Notes under the pieces: generated by a model
Told to the model about the DNA's origin: nothing
Database searches by the model: none
Seen by the model: only the letters and a program-made list of their open reading frames with translations
In this document: in pieces, positions 56,171 through 64,000 of the stretch
How the letters are laid out: each line of letters begins with the position of its first letter
Position numbering within the stretch: position 1 is the stretch's first letter
Source: JAICJC01 sp963709425
GTDB lineage: Bacteria > Actinomycetota > Thermoleophilia > Gaiellales > JAICJC01
NCBI GenBank assembly: GCA_963709425.1
Contig: CAVPWG010000005.1
Span: forward strand, 124,001-188,000
Direction: 5' to 3'
DNA length: 64,000 bases
Position numbers and translations under genes: made by a program

Positions 56171-56176
56171 TACGAT
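56171..56176 (+). promoter_or_regulatory. -10-like TACGAT before the PAP2 gene
   Basis: TACGAT, ten bases, then the ATG at 56187. It overlaps the earlier ATG at 56175, arguing against that start. Confidence 0.35.
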
Positions 56177-56186
56177 GCCGTCTTCC

Positions 56187-57002
56187 ATGGATGCTGCGCC
56201 GGCCACCCGCCGCTCGCTCTGGAGGGCGCCTCGATGGCTTCCCAAAGGGTGGCCCGACTTCTTCTTGCAGCTGGCGCTGTTCACGGTCGTCGACGTGCTC
56301 TACGAGTTGACGCGCGGCCTCTCGGAGGGGAGCGTGGCGACGGCGTTCGGGCACGCCCGCCGGGTGGTTTCGTGGGAGCAGTCGCTCGGCATCTTCAACG
56401 AGCTCGACGTCCAGCAGTGGGCGCTCCAGCGCCACTGGGCGCTCGACGTCGCCGACTTCACGTACTTCCACATGCACTTCGTGGTCACGACCGTCTTCAT
56501 GTTCTGGCTCTACCTGCGCCGAAACCGTCACTACTACTTCATCCGGAACGCCGTCTTCGTCGCCGATGCGATCGCGCTCGTGGGGTTCACGCTGTTCCCC
56601 ACCGCCCCGCCGCGGATGCTGACCGACCTGGGGTTCACGGACACGCTCGACCGCTATGCGTCCGTCTCGAACTACTCGGGGCCGATCGCCGATCTCGCCA
56701 ACCCGTTCGCGGCGGTGCCGTCGATCCACACGTGCTACGCGCTCATCATCGGGCTCTCCTGCTTCTTCCTCGTGCGGCGCCGGCCGCTGCGCGTGACCTG
56801 GCTCTTCTACCCGTGCCTGATCGTCTTCTCGATCATCGCGACGGCCAACCACTTCTGGCTCGACGCGATCCTCGGCGCCCTGCTGGCGGCGGTCGCGCTG
56901 TCGACCGCGTGGCTGATCGAGCGCTACCGGCCGACCCTGCCGCGGTCGGCGCGGGTCCGCATGCGGCTCGAGCCCGGGCCGCGACTGGCCGACGCGAGAT
57001 AG
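56187..57002 (+). CDS. PAP2-superfamily membrane phosphatase/phosphotransferase, 271 aa
   Basis: Six helices with the PAP2 C-terminal motifs P-F-A-A-V-P-S-I-H-T (catalytic His) near 180 and T-A-N-H-F-W-L-D-A-I-L-G-A near 225. This is the PAP2_3/Aur1-like group, which in other systems moves inositol-phosphate head groups. Immediately upstream of PI-phosphate synthase and inositol-phosphate synthase, so a role in inositol lipid formation or PI-phosphate dephosphorylation is likely. Confidence 0.88.
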   Translation: MDAAPATRRSLWRAPRWLPKGWPDFFLQLALFTVVDVLYELTRGLSEGSVATAFGHARRVVSWEQSLGIFNELDVQQWALQRHWALDVADFTYFHMHFVVTTVFMFWLYLRRNRHYYFIRNAVFVADAIALVGFTLFPTAPPRMLTDLGFTDTLDRYASVSNYSGPIADLANPFAAVPSIHTCYALIIGLSCFFLVRRRPLRVTWLFYPCLIVFSIIATANHFWLDAILGALLAAVALSTAWLIERYRPTLPRSARVRMRLEPGPRLADAR

Positions 57003-57011
57003 CGCCCGTGG

Positions 57012-57017
57012 TATACT
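57012..57017 (+). promoter_or_regulatory. -10-like TATACT, leaderless start of the PI-phosphate synthase gene
   Basis: TATACT followed by seven bases and the ATG at 57025, just after the PAP2 stop. Confidence 0.5.
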
Positions 57018-57024
57018 GGGTGGG

Positions 57025-57636
57025 ATGAGCACCCCGCTCGCCCGTCTCAAGACCGGGTATACGCAGGGCGGCCGCGACCTCGGCATGGCCTTCATGGGCC
57101 GCCTCGGCTCGCTGCCGTTCACGCCGAACCAGATCACCGTGGCCGGCCTGGCGATGAATTTCGCGGCGGCCGTGCTCGTGGTCCAGCGCCACTTCGTGTG
57201 GGCCACGGTGGTCTTCATCACGGGCTCGATCCTCGACATCCTCGACGGCGCGCTCGCCCGCACGCACGGCAAGCTGACGCCCTTCGGCGGGTTCCTCGAC
57301 TCGACCACGGATCGCCTGTCGGAGGGGCTGATCCTGGGGGCGATCGCGATCGTGCTCTCGGATCAGGGCCATCAGGTCGCCCTGGGGTGCGTGTTCGTGG
57401 CGCTGGTCGGTTCGTTCCTCGTGAGCTATACGCGCGCCAAGGCGGAGTCGCTCGGGGTGCGGGGCGAGGCGGGCCTGATGGCGCGGGCCGAACGGGTCGT
57501 GCTCGTCGCGGTGGTGCTCCCGTTCGCCGGTCACGGGGCGCTGCCGTACGGCATCTACGTCCTCGCAGGGCTCACAGCGATCACCGTCATCCAGCGCATC
57601 CTGTACGTCAGACGGCAACTTCTCTCGGAGGGATAG
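57025..57636 (+). CDS. CDP-alcohol phosphatidyltransferase, probable PI-phosphate synthase, 203 aa
   Basis: The family motif is complete: Asp71, Asp74-Gly75, Ala78-Arg79, Gly88, Asp92 and Asp96 (D-x2-D-G-x2-A-R-x8-G-x3-D-x3-D). Six helices. Adjacency to inositol-1-phosphate synthase indicates inositol 1-phosphate as acceptor, giving PI-phosphate as in mycobacteria; phosphatidylglycerol-phosphate synthase is the alternative. Confidence 0.92.
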   Translation: MSTPLARLKTGYTQGGRDLGMAFMGRLGSLPFTPNQITVAGLAMNFAAAVLVVQRHFVWATVVFITGSILDILDGALARTHGKLTPFGGFLDSTTDRLSEGLILGAIAIVLSDQGHQVALGCVFVALVGSFLVSYTRAKAESLGVRGEAGLMARAERVVLVAVVLPFAGHGALPYGIYVLAGLTAITVIQRILYVRRQLLSEG

Positions 57637-57638
57637 GC

Positions 57639-58793
57639 ATGGCCGATCAGGCCTCGACCAACGGACACAAGACGCGAAGCGGGAAGGTGCGCGTCGCCAT
57701 CGTCGGCGCCGGCAACTGCGCCTCGGCCCTCGTCCAGGGCGTCCAGTACTACCAGAGCGCCAAGGCCGGCGAGTTCGTGCCCGGCCTCATGCACGTCGAC
57801 CTCGGCGGCTATCACATCTCGGACATCGAGTTCACGGCCGCATTCGATGTCGACGCCGACAAGGTCGGCCGCGACCTGGGCGAGGCGATCTTCCGCGGTC
57901 AGAACAACACGGTGAAGTTCGCCGATGTCCCGAAGCTCAACGTGCCCGTTCATCGCGGCATGACCCACGACGGCATCGGCAAGTACCTGAGCAAGGTCAT
58001 CGAGAAGGCGCCCGGCGAGACCGCCGACGTCGTCCGCATCCTCCAGGAGACCGAGACCGACGTCGTCGTCAGCTACCTCCCGGTGGGCTCGGAGGAGGCG
58101 ACGAAGTGGTACGTCGAGCAGGTGCTCTCGGCCGGCTGTGGGTTCGTCAACTGCGTCCCCGTCTTCATCGCGCGTGAGCCGTACTGGCGGCGGCGCTTCG
58201 AGGAGAAGGGCCTGCCGATCGTCGGCGACGACATCAAGTCGCAGGTCGGCGCGACGATCGTCCACCGCCAGCTCACGCGCCTCTTCCGCGAGCGCGGCGT
58301 CAAGCTCGAGCGCACCCACCAGCTGAACGTCGGCGGCAACACGGACTTCATGAACATGCTCGAGCGCGAGCGGCTGGAGTCCAAGAAGATCTCCAAGACC
58401 AACGCCGTCACCTCGCAGCTGGACTACGACATCGGCGCGCGCAACGTCCACATCGGCCCGTCCGACTACGTCGAGTGGCTCGACGACCGCAAGTGGGCAT
58501 ACATCCGCATGGAGGGGCGCTCCTTCGGCGACGTGCCGCTCAACATCGAGCTCAAGCTCGAGGTCATCGACTCGCCGAACTCGGCCGGGATCGTGATCGA
58601 CGCGGTGCGGTGCGCGAAGCTCGCGCTCGACGACGGCGTCGCCGGCGCGCTCGAATGGCCGTCTGCCTACTTCATGAAGTCGCCGCCGGTGCAGCACGCC
58701 GACGACGTCTGCCGTGACGAGGTCGAGCGGTTCATCGCCGACCGCACGAAGACCCCGGCCGGCTCCAAGGAGAGGGCCAAGGGGAAGGCGTGA
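57639..58793 (+). CDS. ino1: myo-Inositol-1-phosphate synthase, 384 aa
   Basis: Makes inositol 1-phosphate from glucose 6-phosphate with NAD. G-A-G-N-C-A-S (23-29) binds NAD; D-D-I-K-S-Q-V-G-A-T near 205 holds a catalytic Lys; N-V-G-G-N-T-D-F-M-N-M-L and S-N-S-A-G-type C-terminal region complete the actinobacterial form. GGAGG is seven bases before the ATG. Three bases after the PI-phosphate synthase stop, so the two form one unit. Confidence 0.96.
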   Translation: MADQASTNGHKTRSGKVRVAIVGAGNCASALVQGVQYYQSAKAGEFVPGLMHVDLGGYHISDIEFTAAFDVDADKVGRDLGEAIFRGQNNTVKFADVPKLNVPVHRGMTHDGIGKYLSKVIEKAPGETADVVRILQETETDVVVSYLPVGSEEATKWYVEQVLSAGCGFVNCVPVFIAREPYWRRRFEEKGLPIVGDDIKSQVGATIVHRQLTRLFRERGVKLERTHQLNVGGNTDFMNMLERERLESKKISKTNAVTSQLDYDIGARNVHIGPSDYVEWLDDRKWAYIRMEGRSFGDVPLNIELKLEVIDSPNSAGIVIDAVRCAKLALDDGVAGALEWPSAYFMKSPPVQHADDVCRDEVERFIADRTKTPAGSKERAKGKA

Positions 58794-60598
58794 GCCCACT
58801 GCGGCTCTGCCTGGTCTCGCCGTTCGCACTGGACGGCGCGCATCCGGTGGCCGAGCACGTCCGCGGAGCGGCCACCGCGCTCGCGAAGGCGGGCCACCGC
58901 GTGACCGTGCTCGCACCGAGCCCATCGACCCGCGCGCTTCGCAGCGGCAGGCGCCGGCTTCGGGCGCTGGCCGGAGGCGACACGGAGGCGCTGCTCGCCC
59001 TCGAGGGCGAACCGCTCCAGGTGGCGATGACACCGGCCGTGCCCCTGCGCCAGCGGGGGCGGCGGCGCGGCGCCGGCCTTCCGGTCGCCGCCAGCGCCAA
59101 CGTCGCGCTCGCGGTGGCGGCGGGCGGCTTCGACATCGTCCACGTCCACGAGCCGCTGCTGCCGGGGCTCGCGACGGCGGCCATCCGCCACGCGCCGGGT
59201 CTGGTCGTCGCCACGTTCCACTCGACCGACCCCCGCGCCGTCACCTACCCGGTCCGCGATCGGGCCCGTGACCGCTACCGGGCCCGGATCGACGCGCTCG
59301 CCGCGACGTCCACCCAGGCGGCGGCCGCAGCGGCTCAGATCTACCCCGGCGAGTACACGATCGTGCCGGCAGGGATCTCAGAGCAGTTCCGGCCCGGCGC
59401 CAAGGCCGGTATCCAGATCGCGGCCGAATGGTCGAGCGAGGGCCGGCCGGCGCTGCGAGCGCTCGTGAAGCTCGTCGCCGGGGCCCCCGATCTCGAGCTC
59501 GTCCTGGTCTGGAGCCGGCACAGCCGCCGGCCGATGCGCCCGTACGTGCCGGCGACGGCACGCGGGCGGGTGCACGTTCGAAGCCCCAAGGACACCGCCG
59601 AGCGCTCGGCGGCGCTGCGCGACGCGGATGTGTTCGTCGCGGCGCCGGGCGGCGACGCCGCGCTGGCGTGGGAGGCGCGGGCGTGCGGGTGCGCGGTCGT
59701 CTCGGCGCTGCCCGCCGGGTCGCTCGAGCCGCAGCATCCCGGCCTCGGGTACGCCGCCGACCAGCCCGCCCTCGCCGCCGCCGCGGCGGCGCGCCTGCTC
59801 GAGGACGGCGCCCTTCGCGACGACGTCGCGAGCCGCAGCCTCGCGGTCGCCGAGGAGCGCAGGTTCACCGCGGTCGCCCGCATGCTCGAGGAGGTCTACG
59901 CCGGCCTCGGCAAGCGCCGCCGGGTGCACCAGCGCGCGCCGCTCGAGGACCGCGCACCGATCCTCGTCGACCTGCACATGCACACCAACCATTCGAACGA
60001 CTGCGCAACGGATCCCGGGGCGCTCCTCGACCACTGCATCGCGCAGGGCCTGGGCGCGGTGGCGATCACCGACCACAACGAGGTGTCCGGCGCGCTGGAG
60101 GCGGCCGCCCTTGGAAAGCCGATCACGGTGATCGTCGGCGAGGAGGTGAAGACCTCGCAGGGCGAGGTGATCGGGCTCTTCCTGCGCGAGCGCATCGAGC
60201 GCGGAATGACGATGGACGAGACGATCGCGGCGATCCAGGACCAGGGCGGCCTGGTGTACGTGCCGCACCCGTTCGACCGCATGCACACGATCCCCGACCC
60301 GGCCACGCTCCTGCGCGTCCTCGACAGCATCGACATCTTCGAGGTCTACAACTCGCGGCTCCTGTTCGACGCCTTCAACGACGACGCGATGCGGTTCGCG
60401 GCCAAGTACAACCTGATCCAGGCGGCCGGCTCCGATGCCCACGTGCTTCAGGGGATCGGAACGGCGCTGAACCAGATCCCCGCGTTCGATGGGCCAGAGG
60501 AGTTCCTGCTCGCCATGCGCCAGAACCAGATCGTCCGCCGGCCGAAGAGCCTGCTGTATCTTCAGGGCCTCAAGTGGGTTCAGAGCGTGAGTCGGTAG
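58790..60598 (+). CDS. GT4-like glycosyltransferase fused to a PHP-family phosphoesterase, 602 aa
   Basis: Residues 1-375 resemble a GT-B family 4 enzyme (L-V-S-P-F-A-L-D-G-A-H-P-V-A-E-H-V, I-V-H-V-H-E-P-L-L-P, V-P-A-G-I-S). The donor domain is weak: the usual E-x7-E reads A-L-A-W-E-A-R-A-C-G. Residues 390-590 are a PHP domain: His396 and His398 in D-L-H-M-H-T, D-H-N-E near 420, P-H-P-F-D-R near 489 and A-A-G-S-D-A-H near 545. GTG start overlaps ino1 (GTGA). Its place after ino1 suggests action on a mannosylated or phosphorylated inositol lipid; the reaction is inferred only. Confidence 0.85.
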   Translation: MSPLRLCLVSPFALDGAHPVAEHVRGAATALAKAGHRVTVLAPSPSTRALRSGRRRLRALAGGDTEALLALEGEPLQVAMTPAVPLRQRGRRRGAGLPVAASANVALAVAAGGFDIVHVHEPLLPGLATAAIRHAPGLVVATFHSTDPRAVTYPVRDRARDRYRARIDALAATSTQAAAAAAQIYPGEYTIVPAGISEQFRPGAKAGIQIAAEWSSEGRPALRALVKLVAGAPDLELVLVWSRHSRRPMRPYVPATARGRVHVRSPKDTAERSAALRDADVFVAAPGGDAALAWEARACGCAVVSALPAGSLEPQHPGLGYAADQPALAAAAAARLLEDGALRDDVASRSLAVAEERRFTAVARMLEEVYAGLGKRRRVHQRAPLEDRAPILVDLHMHTNHSNDCATDPGALLDHCIAQGLGAVAITDHNEVSGALEAAALGKPITVIVGEEVKTSQGEVIGLFLRERIERGMTMDETIAAIQDQGGLVYVPHPFDRMHTIPDPATLLRVLDSIDIFEVYNSRLLFDAFNDDAMRFAAKYNLIQAAGSDAHVLQGIGTALNQIPAFDGPEEFLLAMRQNQIVRRPKSLLYLQGLKWVQSVSR

Positions 60599-60633
60599 AG
60601 GCATCGGGCCGCGACCGCCGAATACGGCGGTGG

Positions 60634-61239
60634 GTGAACGTGGCCGAGGACCAGATCTACGAGCGCTACCAGGCGAAGGCGATCGCTGAGATCAACGCCC
60701 TCGGGCACGACATCGCCGAGTGGCTGCGCGGCGCGCATCCCGGCGTCGCACCCGTCCTGGGCACGGGCCATCCGCTGGCCGACATCCTGCTTCTGAAGTA
60801 CGCCCCGCTCGCCGCGGAGGCGCAGGAGGGCGTCGCCTTCTTCGGCCGCGCGGGCCAGGCGATTCTGAAGAGCCTCCAGCGCATGCGCATCGACCCGCTC
60901 ATGCTGTACGGGACGGACTGCGTCAAGGCCGCTGTCGAGCCCGCCGACGCCGACCTCGAGCACTGCCGCACGTGGCTCACCCGCGAGATCCACATCACCC
61001 AGCCGCGGATGGTGGTCGCGATGGGCGACGACGCCCGCGCCTTCCTCGACTCGATCAAGTTCCCGCTCGCGGTCGCGGGCGAGGCGCCGGCCGGCGAGAT
61101 CCAGCGGTGGACGCCGACGATCGAGCTCCTCCACACGCCCGACATCGACGAGTGCCTCGACAGCTCGACGTCGAAGCAGCAGTTCTGGGCGGCGTTCAAG
61201 GTGCTCGGCGAGTGGTACGAGAACCTCCCGCCGTACTGA
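60634..61239 (+). CDS. Uracil-DNA glycosylase superfamily protein, 201 aa
   Basis: The middle matches family 4/5 UDGs: a degenerate motif A followed by G-V-A-F-F-G-R-A-G-Q-A-I-L, then Y-G-T-D-C-V-K, R-M-V-V-A-M-G-D-D-A and L-L-H-T-P-D. The N-terminal G-E-A-P-G and the four cluster Cys of family 4 are absent. Could be a divergent glycosylase or an inactive relative. GTG start is a best guess; a longer frame is open upstream inside the previous gene. Confidence 0.7.
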   Translation: MNVAEDQIYERYQAKAIAEINALGHDIAEWLRGAHPGVAPVLGTGHPLADILLLKYAPLAAEAQEGVAFFGRAGQAILKSLQRMRIDPLMLYGTDCVKAAVEPADADLEHCRTWLTREIHITQPRMVVAMGDDARAFLDSIKFPLAVAGEAPAGEIQRWTPTIELLHTPDIDECLDSSTSKQQFWAAFKVLGEWYENLPPY

Positions 61240-61245
61240 CGGCTG

Positions 61246-61271
61246 AAAGATTGGTGCCTGACCCCGTCTTT
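61246..61271. repeat. Hairpin element, GGGGTCAG family, first of two
   Basis: Core GGTGCCTGACCCC (61253-61265) with arms AAAGA (61246-61250) and TCTTT (61267-61271). Reverse complement of the 23.5-kb copy over 24 bases. Confidence 0.7.
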
Positions 61272-61289
61272 GCACCCGGGCCCGAGCCT

Positions 61290-61317
61290 GCAATTGGGTG
61301 CCTGACCCCGGAATTGC
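61290..61317. repeat. Hairpin element, GGGGTCAG family, second of two
   Basis: Core GGTGCCTGACCCC (61297-61309) with arms GCAATT (61290-61295) and AATTGC (61312-61317). Same orientation as the first; the pair fills the 91-base gap before the peptidase gene. Confidence 0.75.
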
Positions 61318-61318
61318 G

Positions 61319-61324
61319 CATACT
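61319..61324 (+). promoter_or_regulatory. -10-like CATACT, leaderless start of the peptidase gene
   Basis: CATACT followed by six bases and the GTG at 61331. It directly abuts the second hairpin. Confidence 0.4.
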
Positions 61325-61330
61325 GCACCG

Positions 61331-62023
61331 GTGGCTCTGAGGAACATCGTTGCGCTGGGCGGCGGGGGGTTCGGCGGGGCGGGTGACGACGCCGTGCTCG
61401 ACGACTTCGTGCTCGGGCTGACCGGCGTCGAGCGGCCGGCGGTCTGCTTCGTTCCGACCGCGTCCGGCGACGCCGACCCGTACATCGTCCGCTTCCATGC
61501 CGCCTTCCCGCCGGAGCGCGCGCGCGGGTCGCACCTGCCGCTCTTCGCACGCGACCGGCGCGACGTGCGCGACCACCTGCTCGCCCAGGACGTCGTCTAC
61601 GTCGGCGGCGGGAACACGGTCAACATGCTCGCGATCTGGCGCGCGCACGGCATCGACGCGATCCTGCGCGAGTCCTGGGAGGCGGGCGTGGTGATGGCCG
61701 GCATGTCGGCCGGAGCGCTGTGCTGGTTCGAGGGCGGGATCACCGACTCGTACGGGAGCGTCGACGGGCTCGCCGACGGGCTCGGCCTGCTCCCGGGGAG
61801 CATGTGCCCGCACTTCGACGGCGAGCCGGGCCGGCGGCCGGTCTACCGCCGCCTCGTCGCCGAGGGCGTGCTCCCGCCCGGCATCGCGGCCGACGACAAC
61901 TGCGCGCTCCATTTCCAGGGCACGTCGCTCGTCGAAGCGGTGTCGTCGCGCGACGGCGCGGGCGCCTACCGGATCGACGCCGCCGGCGAGTCGCCGCTCG
62001 TTGCACGCCGGCTCGCCGGATGA
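61331..62023 (+). CDS. Peptidase S51 (peptidase E / cyanophycinase-like), 230 aa
   Basis: Serine hydrolase with a class I amidotransferase-like fold. Nucleophile Ser126 in A-G-M-S-A-G-A, G-G-G-N-T (92-96) oxyanion strand and His161 in P-H-F-D-G. Length fits peptidase E (about 230) rather than cyanophycinase (about 270). Likely an alpha-aspartyl dipeptidase. The ATG of the next gene overlaps its stop. Confidence 0.92.
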   Translation: MALRNIVALGGGGFGGAGDDAVLDDFVLGLTGVERPAVCFVPTASGDADPYIVRFHAAFPPERARGSHLPLFARDRRDVRDHLLAQDVVYVGGGNTVNMLAIWRAHGIDAILRESWEAGVVMAGMSAGALCWFEGGITDSYGSVDGLADGLGLLPGSMCPHFDGEPGRRPVYRRLVAEGVLPPGIAADDNCALHFQGTSLVEAVSSRDGAGAYRIDAAGESPLVARRLAG

Positions 62024-62757
62024 GGCGCGCGGCGGCACCGGCGGCCGCCGTCGCCTGCCTGGCCGCGGCGAACCTCCTCGCCCCCCACCTGCCCGAGCCC
62101 CGCACCTGGGGGCAGATCGTGGGCCTGGCCCTGATCTCGTTCCCGCTCGCCGCGCTCGTTGTGGCGGCGCTCCTTCCCTTCGCGTCCTCGTCACCAAAGG
62201 CGCTCGCCTTCGGCGCAGCCGCAGGCGCCGCCGTGGCCGGACTGCTGATCGCGGCCGGCCTTCCCGGAACCCCGGCGACGCTCGCCAAGCTCGTCGCGGC
62301 CGCGCTCGCCGGTTTCGCGCTCGCCGTCCTCCTGCGAACGCCGGTCGAGCTGGCCGCGATCGCGGTCCTGGTCGCCGCCGTCGACGCGCTGAGCGTCGCG
62401 GCCGGGCCGACGCACGTCATCGTCGAGCACCACACCGACGTCCTCGACACGTTCACGCTGGCCTTCCACCCGCTGGGGACGTTCGGAGCGGCCCAGATCG
62501 GCGTGAGCGACTTCGTGTTCTTCGCCCTGTTCGTCGCCGCAGCCGGGCGGATGGGGTTGCGGCGCTGGGCGACATGGGCGGCGATGACCGCCTCGCTGGG
62601 GGTCACGGCGGCGATCTCGTACGCCACCGACGCCACGCTGCCGGCGCTCCCGCTGCTCTCGCTCGGCCTCCTGCTCGCCAACGCCGACCTCCTGTGGTCG
62701 CGCTACCGGGGGACACGTGCGTCACCCGATCGGGAGAGCGGAAGCACGACGTTCTGA
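62020..62757 (+). CDS. Polytopic membrane protein, 245 aa
   Basis: Seven to eight Ala/Leu/Val-rich helices with one polar loop (H-V-I-V-E-H-H-T-D near residue 130). No family recognised. Coupled to the peptidase by ATGA. Confidence 0.75.
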   Translation: MRRAAAPAAAVACLAAANLLAPHLPEPRTWGQIVGLALISFPLAALVVAALLPFASSSPKALAFGAAAGAAVAGLLIAAGLPGTPATLAKLVAAALAGFALAVLLRTPVELAAIAVLVAAVDALSVAAGPTHVIVEHHTDVLDTFTLAFHPLGTFGAAQIGVSDFVFFALFVAAAGRMGLRRWATWAAMTASLGVTAAISYATDATLPALPLLSLGLLLANADLLWSRYRGTRASPDRESGSTTF

Positions 62758-62772
62758 CCGATTTGAAGGGAG

Positions 62773-64000
62773 ATGAGCCGACGGCTGAGGTCGATGCTGC
62801 CCGTGGTCGCGCTGTGCGCGTCGCTCGGCCTGCTCATGGCGCCGGCCGCGAACGCGCAGGGCAGCGTGCCCGTCGCCGACACCCAGCCCGGGTGGGCCGG
62901 CCCGTCCAACCTGGCCGGCAATGACCCGAACGCGGGTCAGGTCGTGTTCTCGGTGTGGCTCGGGTGGAACCGCCAGGGAGAGCTCGACCGCACCCTCGCC
63001 GACCTCTACGACCCGGCGTCGCCGAGCTATCACCGGTGGCTCACACCTCGCCAGTTTCACGCCCGCTTCTCGCCGAGGTCCGGCGACGTCGCGGTCGTCC
63101 GGCGCTGGCTCTCGTCGGAGGGCTTCTCGATCGTGGAGGTGCCGGCGAACCGCCTGTTCGTCGCGGCCGAGGGCTCCGTCGCCCAGGTCGAGCAGGCGTT
63201 CGGCGTCAACGAGAACCTGTACCGCGTCGACGGCTCCGTCCTGCGCGCGCCGAACCACGACCCGGTCGTGCCCGCCGCCGTCGCGCCGCTCGTGAGCGCG
63301 ATCACCGGCCTCGACGGCGCCATGGCGCTCGCGCACCCGAACGTCGACACGCCCCCGCCGCCGCCCGCCGGCACCTCCGTGGGGCCGTGCTCCAGCTACT
63401 GGGGCCAGCGCACCTCGACGAACTTCACCAACCCCTACGGGCCGGGCCCGCTGCCCTGGCTTCTGTGCGGGTACCAGCCGTCGCAGATCAACTCGGCGTA
63501 CGGGATCGACCGGCTGCACGCCGCGGGCCTGGACGGCCGCGGGCGGACGATCGCGATCACCGGCGCGTTCTTCTCGCCGACGATCCGCCAGGACGCCGCC
63601 CACTTCTCGCACCGCTTCCATCTCGACCGCGGCCATCGCTCCCACCACCACGGCTCCGCCGCCTTCGACTACCGCGAGATCGTGGCGCCGGGAACCAGGC
63701 GGTTCCCGAAGAACCCGGCCGAGACGCAGAGCTGGTACATCGAGCAGGCGCTCGACGTCGAGTGGACACACGCGGTCGCGCCGCGGGCGAAGATCGTCTA
63801 CGTCGGCGCCGCCAACGACGCGCGCGGACTCGACCTGGCCCTGAACTACGCGGTCGACAAGCACGTCGCCGACGTCATCTCCAACTCGTGGGGCCTGCCC
63901 GAGGAGTTCGTCTCGCGCGGCGAGATCCAGGCCCTGAACTCGGTGTTCCAGCAGGCGGCCGTGCAGGGCACCGGCGTCTACTTCGCCTCGGGCGACGACG
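62773..64000 (+). CDS. Sedolisin (S53) peptidase precursor, C-terminus cut off by the window
   Basis: 409 residues are open from ATG 62773 to the window end. Signal peptide ends A-N-A (26-28). A pro-kumamolisin domain (about 45-180; S-P-S-Y-H-R-W-L-T-P-x-Q-F) is followed by the catalytic domain, with Glu324 and Asp328 in Y-I-E-Q-A-L-D and the oxyanion Asp in A-S-G-D-D at the edge. The S-G-T-S nucleophile lies beyond the window. An acid-acting secreted serine-carboxyl protease. GAAGGGAG immediately precedes the ATG. Confidence 0.92.
   Translation, partial: MSRRLRSMLPVVALCASLGLLMAPAANAQGSVPVADTQPGWAGPSNLAGNDPNAGQVVFSVWLGWNRQGELDRTLADLYDPASPSYHRWLTPRQFHARFSPRSGDVAVVRRWLSSEGFSIVEVPANRLFVAAEGSVAQVEQAFGVNENLYRVDGSVLRAPNHDPVVPAAVAPLVSAITGLDGAMALAHPNVDTPPPPPAGTSVGPCSSYWGQRTSTNFTNPYGPGPLPWLLCGYQPSQINSAYGIDRLHAAGLDGRGRTIAITGAFFSPTIRQDAAHFSHRFHLDRGHRSHHHGSAAFDYREIVAPGTRRFPKNPAETQSWYIEQALDVEWTHAVAPRAKIVYVGAANDARGLDLALNYAVDKHVADVISNSWGLPEEFVSRGEIQALNSVFQQAAVQGTGVYFASGDD

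Overview
The window is about 64 kb of very GC-rich DNA (roughly 70% by eye). It reads as a core-genome segment of an actinomycete, most likely a deep-branching member such as a Thermoleophilia/Gaiellales-type lineage. Support comes from the gene order dnaK-grpE-dnaJ-hspR-clpB, a phosphatidylinositol module (PI-phosphate synthase plus inositol-1-phosphate synthase), an LCP ligase, an AbrB-like regulator, many GTG starts and widespread leaderless promoters. The taxon is inference: no rRNA is present, only one tRNA, and no phage or insertion sequence is visible.

Layout. 1-4.1 kb (minus): envelope sugar genes (GT-C protein, GT2, LPG-synthase-type flippase). 4.1-8.1 kb (minus): tRNA-Gln, glmU, prs, rplY and pth. 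8.2-9.5 kb: an aldo/keto reductase and a small membrane protein. 9.5-13.3 kb (minus): metG-tatD-rsmA-ispE, overlapping end to end. 13.4-18.3 kb: AbrB-like regulator, rsmI, ROK kinase, LCP ligase, a PheS-like ligase with an FDX-ACB tail, and an FmdB zinc ribbon. 18.4-31 kb: GT4, a NodB-flippase fusion, a lipoprotein, lysA, a phosphodiesterase, a polysaccharide flippase, a GT-C protein, UDP-sulfoquinovose synthase and a GT2. 31-42 kb: a 36-bp tandem repeat, epimerase, metallophosphatase, small membrane/zinc proteins, psuG, then a four-gene envelope operon (PQQ propeller, O-antigen-ligase-like protein, large membrane protein, phosphoesterase) divergent from a sulfotransferase. 42-49 kb: the heat-shock operon. 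49-55 kb: two more large membrane proteins, a sulfatase and nth. 55-64 kb (plus): moaA, then PAP2 protein, PI-phosphate synthase, inositol-phosphate synthase, a GT4-PHP fusion, a UDG-like protein, a peptidase-E-like protein, a membrane protein and a truncated sedolisin.

The dominant theme is cell-envelope building: sugar nucleotide supply (glmU, sqdB-type, epimerase), lipid-linked sugar transfer (GT2, GT4, GT-C), flipping, polymerisation or attachment (O-antigen-ligase-like, LCP), sulfation and sulfate release, and inositol phospholipids.

Three patterns cut across genes. (1) Thirteen single-base frame breaks in eleven genes, every one requiring a +1 step. (2) A -10-like TANNNT about 6-10 nt from the start codon of most genes that are not translationally coupled. 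(3) A dispersed hairpin family with a conserved 13-nt apex and different but self-complementary arms, one copy lying in frame inside grpE.
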